This document shows positions 13,634 to 16,417 of a stretch of 16,417 nt of DNA, piece after piece. Below the pieces are notes generated by a model. The model searched no databases. It had not been told where the DNA came from and saw only the letters and a program-made list of their open reading frames with translations. The stretch lies in assembly GCA_047620505.1 (NCBI GenBank), contig JBLHKS010000157.1:1-16417 (forward strand), read 5' to 3'. Positions within the stretch are counted from its first letter, which is position 1, and every line of letters starts with the position of its first letter. The DNA comes from JBLHKS01 sp047620505. Lineage in GTDB: Bacteria > Verrucomicrobiota > Verrucomicrobiia > Verrucomicrobiales > DEV007. A program made the translations under genes and the position numbers.

Positions 13634-15379
13634 TCACCGAATTCTCAATAGACAATTGTTAGCTTTCAGACGGAATACAACGTACACCACAAAGATTTGG
13701 ATCATGACCAGCACGACTAGGAATGCAAAATCAACCCAGTGAAACCTGCTGAACTCGAAACCTTCAGTGGTGAGGCTGTCAGTGAGACTTTCTAGACTCC
13801 AACTGGCGTGCCGGGTCGTCATCGGAAGGGTCGCAATGAAGTTGATCCAGTCCAAAACAATCGAGGACAAATCGGGCGAATATTCCCTGTCGTTCCAGTG
13901 CGTCAAGGAATGGAAAGGAAATGTTTTCTCGGGGTCCAGCTTGGAGGCCGGCTTGGAGGCGAAGCCACATGCGAATCGGCTGAAGACGTCTTGAGGTAGC
14001 AGCGCCAACGGCATCAGGGAAATAGCGGCGCGCTCGGTTGACGCCACCAACGAAAGGATGAGGCCTATCAGCGCACCAGAAATGCCGGTGATCGCCAAGA
14101 TGACAAAGCGCCACATGAAATGCCAGATAGTGAAATCCTCTCTGGCGTACTGAAGATCGAAACATTTGTCAGCGCCCCACACGCCGAGGTGTGCGACAAC
14201 GCACAAAACTAAAACCCCGACAACCGCGAGCGCCGATGCGTAGCAGATCTTTGCCCAGAAAAAGGCCATGTTGCTCAACCCGGTAAGTTCGTCGAGGGCG
14301 TAAAGTTCTCGCTCGGAAACAAAATCGCGGATGCACAGGGACATTCCGATCCAAAGGGCGGCTACGGTGAGAAAAAAATCGATAAACTCTCCGGCATAAA
14401 CACGATGAAGCGACTGGGTGAGGATAATAATTAAAGCGAGAATGACCGGCTGTCCGACGAAAACGAAGACGTTACTCCAGTCCCGTCGCCAAGAGTTCCA
14501 GGATCGGCAAAAAATCGCTTGGAAGTGCCCCAATTTTCGGTGGTCCGCGTCCGGTTCCGGCATCGGAACTAACGGCAGGCTATCGGCTCGAATACTCCGC
14601 GATTGACTGAGTTCGGTCCGGCGGACGTAAACGGCGGCACCCGTTTCGTCAGAGTCAAGCGCCGCGCGAAACGAAGCGGCGTCGTGATCTGCGATCACGG
14701 TTCCACCTTCAGAACTCCCCTTGGCAGACATCAGCAAAACCCGGTCGCAAACTTTCAGCGTGGATGGAAGATGACTGGTGCAGACGATGGTAATTCCATC
14801 GCCGCGACAGAGATTCGCCAGCATGTCCATGATTTCTTGGGCCACCGGAAGATCGAGACCGCTGGTCGGTTCGTCGAGCATCAGGATCTCCGGAGCCGAT
14901 GCCAGAGCCCGGGCGATGGATAACCGGCGTTTCTGGCCGCCGGAAAGAGTTCCGATCGGATTGCCCCGGATCTCCTCTGGCAAGCCAACCGATCGAAACA
15001 AGGCTCGGCTGCGCTTGGCGGTTTCGGAGGCTGAAACCCCGGCGAAAGTACAGGCGTCTATCAGGGTTTCTTCGGCGGTTAGTCCTTCAATGAAGTGGTC
15101 TTCCTGGGGCACAAATCCCAACCGATCAAGGTAAGCGTCGTGGGTTTCTCCTTCGACCAGCGACCAGCCCTCTGAATGCCCTAAAAGGAGATCGCCGTGG
15201 TCACCTTTTTTCCCGAGGTGGATGCTGAGCGCTCTGAGGAGCGTGCTCTTCCCGGCTCCGCTTTCGCCGATAATTCCGACAAAGGTTCCCGGAGCGATTT
15301 CCAAGTCGATGCCCTGAATAATCGGGTGCCCATGGCGGCCCATGATTTTGAGCCCTTTCGCTCGGATTCCACCAGCCAT
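13634..15379 (-). CDS. ABCG-like ABC half-transporter (ATPase and membrane domain in one chain)
   Basis: The 581-residue product has an N-terminal ATPase with all motifs: Walker A GESGAGKS (38-45), Q-loop PQED (91-94), signature LSGGQ (145-149), Walker B ILMLDE (165-170) and H-loop His203. A linker of about 50 residues leads to a membrane domain (about 285-581) with six hydrophobic segments, near 303-321, 332-350, 373-400, 420-447, 452-468 and 550-569. The order ATPase then membrane domain, the LPEEIRGNPIGTLSGGQKRR style of the signature region and the FVSERELYALDELTGLSN cytoplasmic helix after segment 2 match the ABCG/White type. It would work as a dimer, most likely exporting lipid-like or hydrophobic substrates; direction and substrate are inferred. 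There is no FHA domain, unlike many bacterial ABCG proteins. ATG 15379 gives a normal start (MAGGIRAKGLKIMG). It sits in an operon with two orphan proteins. Confidence 0.9.
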   Translation of the reverse strand: MAGGIRAKGLKIMGRHGHPIIQGIDLEIAPGTFVGIIGESGAGKSTLLRALSIHLGKKGDHGDLLLGHSEGWSLVEGETHDAYLDRLGFVPQEDHFIEGLTAEETLIDACTFAGVSASETAKRSRALFRSVGLPEEIRGNPIGTLSGGQKRRLSIARALASAPEILMLDEPTSGLDLPVAQEIMDMLANLCRGDGITIVCTSHLPSTLKVCDRVLLMSAKGSSEGGTVIADHDAASFRAALDSDETGAAVYVRRTELSQSRSIRADSLPLVPMPEPDADHRKLGHFQAIFCRSWNSWRRDWSNVFVFVGQPVILALIIILTQSLHRVYAGEFIDFFLTVAALWIGMSLCIRDFVSERELYALDELTGLSNMAFFWAKICYASALAVVGVLVLCVVAHLGVWGADKCFDLQYAREDFTIWHFMWRFVILAITGISGALIGLILSLVASTERAAISLMPLALLPQDVFSRFACGFASKPASKLDPEKTFPFHSLTHWNDREYSPDLSSIVLDWINFIATLPMTTRHASWSLESLTDSLTTEGFEFSRFHWVDFAFLVVLVMIQIFVVYVVFRLKANNCLLRIR

Positions 15380-15409
15380 GTCGTGAACTTTGGAGGGTTT
15401 GAATTCTGT

Positions 15410-16210
15410 CTATTTCAGTTTAACCGGATCAATCTCCCGTGTTGCATCGTCCGTGTCGGCAGCCCGGTAACCATAGATTACGACCTGATAATCGGGTTCT
15501 GCCGCCCATCCAGCCTCGAATAGGATGTGATCCGTGCTGGTCGCCTCAAGCTTGACTTCCCCGGAAAGCCTCCCATTAACTACAGTTCTCTGCTCAAGAT
15601 CGTATTCCAAGTAACCTCGCGCCGCCCAACTTCCCAGCGTTTTCTTATTATCGCTTGACCCCGTGAATTCAACGAGGCCTCTGACAATTTCGAGCCGGAC
15701 GATGTTCCCGGTTTCTTGTCCGCGCCTGAACCGGAGCGTTCCTTTAACATCGATCGGGGCTCCCCCCACGAGGAGACCAGCGATGTCGCGGACATCCACG
15801 TCCCACTCTTCAGGGCCACCGGGATCGGGCGTCGGAAAAATGTGGCTTTCCACGAAATTGAAACAGTCTCTCACTCGCCGTTTATCGTCCTCCGACAGAT
15901 GCTCGTCCTGAATCTCCGGGTCTTTGACCAATCCTTTACCACTCCGATATAAAAAACTACAAATAACGCCTTCGTATTTCTCAATGTTCGGAGGTTCTGG
16001 AAGAAACAGCTCCTTCAACGCAGGGAGGCCGAACCTTTCGCAAATAAAATCGACGCCTTCGATGATTTTACGGCGCGCCCATCCGTTTTCTAGAACTTTG
16101 ATGACTGGGCCGCTCAGGAGATTTCCGATCATCGGTGGAGGGTCAATAGTAATGTCTTCGAGCTTAGTTACTACTTGGATTTCTCGCGCACGGCGGATCT
16201 TAAGATCCAT
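15410..16210 (-). CDS. Unrecognised soluble protein, first gene of the ABC operon
   Basis: I do not recognise this family. From ATG 16210 the protein has 266 residues, no signal peptide and no membrane segment. The N-terminal half appears helical and charged (VIKVLENGWARRKIIEGVDF, LSEDDKRRVRDCFNFVESHI). The C-terminal half looks strand-rich (IDVKGTLRFRR, RLEIVRGLVEFTG, RGYLEYDLEQRTVVNGRLSG, YQVVIYGYRAAD). Starts are ambiguous: GTG 16252 is the longest; TTG 16216 lies about 8 nt after AGGAGAGG; ATG 16210 lies about 14 nt after it. The purine-rich stretch AAGGAGGAGAAAGGAGAGG would be coding if GTG 16252 were used, so a start downstream of it is more likely. The transporter gene begins 30 bp after its stop. 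A cytoplasmic partner or substrate of the transporter is possible but unproven. Confidence 0.65.
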   Translation of the reverse strand: MDLKIRRAREIQVVTKLEDITIDPPPMIGNLLSGPVIKVLENGWARRKIIEGVDFICERFGLPALKELFLPEPPNIEKYEGVICSFLYRSGKGLVKDPEIQDEHLSEDDKRRVRDCFNFVESHIFPTPDPGGPEEWDVDVRDIAGLLVGGAPIDVKGTLRFRRGQETGNIVRLEIVRGLVEFTGSSDNKKTLGSWAARGYLEYDLEQRTVVNGRLSGEVKLEATSTDHILFEAGWAAEPDYQVVIYGYRAADTDDATREIDPVKLK

Positions 16211-16216
16211 GCCCAA

Positions 16217-16241
16217 TTCAATTTCCTCTCCTTTCTCCTCC
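16217..16241 (-). promoter_or_regulatory. Purine-rich ribosome binding region of the ABC operon's first gene
   Basis: Read on the minus strand, AAGGAGGAG and AAGGAGAGG occur in succession just upstream of TTG 16216 and ATG 16210. This argues against GTG 16252 as the start, which has no Shine-Dalgarno site of its own. Confidence 0.5.
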
Positions 16242-16289
16242 TTACTCGTCACTTCACGGGTGGTATCGAGTTCGCCCCAGTAAAAGAAA

Positions 16290-16417
16290 GTCCCCTGATT
16301 TCAAGCTCGAAGTGCAATTCACAGGTGGAAAGTAAGGTTAACCGGGATAATCCTGAAACCGAGCGATTCACAGTTGCACAATGACAGGATATACCCAGTT
16401 AACCGAAGGAGAGCGTA
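16290..16417 (+). mobile_element. Left end of an IS30-family insertion sequence (boundary approximate)
   Basis: If the transposase start at 16381 is real, the terminal inverted repeat should lie within roughly 100 bp upstream. The stretch from about 16293 (ctgatttcaagctcgaagtg, then caattcacag) resembles IS30-type ends in my recollection, but the right end is outside the window, so the repeat and target duplication cannot be confirmed. The boundary would lie about 80 bp upstream of ATG 16210 of the ABC operon. Confidence 0.45.
16381..16417 (+). CDS. IS30-family transposase, first 12 codons (cut by window end)
   Basis: The last 37 bases read ATG followed by MTGYTQLTEGER, which matches the conserved N-terminus of IS30-family transposases (typically xYTQLTEGERYQI). 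These are DDE transposases that insert by a copy-out mechanism. Only the extreme N-terminus is in the window, so completeness cannot be judged. It is divergent from the ABC operon. Confidence 0.75.
   Translation, partial: MTGYTQLTEGER

Noticed and set aside
16337..16405. Two gttaaccg octamers (16337-16344, 16398-16405) as operator repeats
   Set aside because: Only two short copies, probably inside the insertion-sequence end and transposase start; chance cannot be excluded.

Overview
The window looks like chromosomal DNA of a GC-rich, Gram-negative bacterium, probably of the Verrucomicrobiota/Planctomycetota group. The evidence is a large secreted double PQQ-propeller protein ending in a malectin-like domain, a VanW-family protein fused to a glycosyltransferase-like half, an NB-ARC/TPR protein with kinesin-light-chain repeats, and generally weak Shine-Dalgarno sites. 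The phylum is inferred from gene architecture only; no rRNA or tRNA gene is visible.

Layout, left to right. Positions 3-1627 hold the 3' two thirds of an NB-ARC (STAND-type) ATPase with C-terminal TPR repeats. It is split into two reading frames by a cassette containing six exact 15-bp repeats and ending in a run of seven C. A run of eight C would rejoin the frames. Positions 1882-3900 are a compact plus-strand group: a PAPS-type sulfotransferase followed by two short YeeE/YedE-like membrane proteins joined by an ATGA overlap, which suggests a sulfur-compound theme. A Tas-like aldo/keto reductase follows (3974-5014). Between it and the convergent uvrC gene lies a nested inverted repeat of about 215 bp (5076-5290) whose core looks like a bidirectional terminator.

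uvrC (minus, 5309-6928) is divergent from a VanW-glycosyltransferase fusion (7064-8752). A 1306-residue secreted propeller protein follows 30 bp later (8783-12703).

From 12871 to 16210 a minus-strand, three-gene operon looks different in base composition: an unrecognised soluble protein, an ABCG-like half-transporter (ATPase plus six membrane segments in one chain), and an unrecognised single-pass membrane protein whose start lies 1 nt after the transporter stop. The window ends in the first 12 codons of an IS30-family transposase, so an insertion sequence sits just upstream of this operon. This operon is the best candidate for an undescribed system.

Across the left 12.6 kb the palindrome CAGCAGCTGCTG occurs six times, far more than chance allows, and it is absent from the ABC operon. 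The palindrome, the 215-bp nested element and the C-tract frameshift are the main non-gene signals.
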